Positions 6,245 through 6,278 of a DNA stretch of 6,278 bases are shown piece after piece (position 1 is the first letter of the stretch; each line of letters opens with the position of its first letter). The notes below the pieces were generated by a model, which did no database searches, was not told the origin of the DNA, and was given only the letters and a program-made list of their open reading frames with translations. The translations under genes and the position numbers were made by a program. Source of the stretch: Gemmatimonadota bacterium (GTDB taxonomy: Bacteria > Gemmatimonadota > Gemmatimonadetes > Longimicrobiales > Gaopeijiaceae); NCBI GenBank assembly GCA_012959595.1, contig DUCW01000030.1, positions 1 through 6,278 of the forward strand, written 5' to 3'.

Positions 6245-6278
6245 CCCCCCTTAGAGAATACGGATTCTTTAAGGGGGG
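6245..6278. repeat. Terminal 34-nt inverted repeat (fold-back) at the window edge
   Basis: The last 34 bases form a hairpin: CCCCCCTTA (6245-6253) pairs perfectly with TAAGGGGGG (6270-6278). After one mismatch, GAATA (6255-6259) pairs with the bases at 6264-6268, leaving a 4-nt loop (6260-6263). The repeat ends exactly at the final base of the window and occupies sequence where Mfd coding would be expected; it supplies the in-frame stop. The exact coincidence with the window edge suggests a chimeric or fold-back read end rather than biology, but a real inserted element cannot be excluded. Confidence 0.75.

Noticed and set aside
1..6278. Mobile element, defence system, CRISPR or other novel accessory system
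   Set aside because: Every gene belongs to a known housekeeping or envelope family, spacing is operon-like, and I found no direct-repeat arrays, transposase, integrase or tRNA attachment site.

Overview
The window reads as a piece of an ordinary bacterial chromosome carrying housekeeping and cell-envelope genes. All six recognisable genes lie on the minus strand, so transcription runs from high to low coordinates: mfd (5' part missing) > parvulin-type lipoprotein > surA > pdxA > ftsE > ftsX (3' part missing). The junctions are 1, 56, 9, 75 and 1 nt, which fits one co-directional operon or two closely spaced units. I see no tRNA, rRNA, CRISPR array, insertion sequence, phage gene or toxin-antitoxin pair, and no gene-free stretch longer than about 75 nt.

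Organism: two periplasmic parvulin proteins, one with a Sec-type signal and one a lipoprotein, point to a diderm bacterium. The SurA and lipoprotein wording, with N-terminal stretches such as VVERVVALVGDSVILMTELD, recalls Gemmatimonadota or another FCB-group lineage. Base composition looks moderate (roughly mid-40s % GC by eye, not counted), which would be low for cultured Gemmatimonadota and would fit a marine, uncultured relative. This placement is from memory of family sequences and is tentative.

Layout: 1-279 is the N-terminal 93 residues of FtsX. 281-961 is FtsE, its ATPase partner, apparently starting at TTG. 962-1036 is the longest gap; it carries a hairpin spanning the pdxA stop, five G-tracts on the transcribed-sense strand, and a good Shine-Dalgarno sequence that does not serve ftsE directly. 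1037-1975 is PdxA (vitamin B6 synthesis). 1985-3352 is SurA and 3409-4920 a PrsA/PpiC-like foldase lipoprotein. 4922-6229 is the C-terminal third of the transcription-repair coupling factor Mfd. Its homology stops at about position 6210, and the last 34 bases of the window are a near-perfect inverted repeat that puts a stop codon in the mfd frame. That end looks like an assembly or cloning artefact or a real disruption.

The two foldases plausibly help outer-membrane and periplasmic protein folding, FtsEX controls septal cell-wall hydrolysis, PdxA feeds PLP synthesis, and Mfd rescues RNA polymerase stalled at DNA damage. The surA-pdxA pairing is also known from Escherichia coli. I did not find a previously undescribed system; the points worth checking are the broken mfd end, the ftsE leader region and the divergent residues in the parvulin, FtsE and PdxA proteins.
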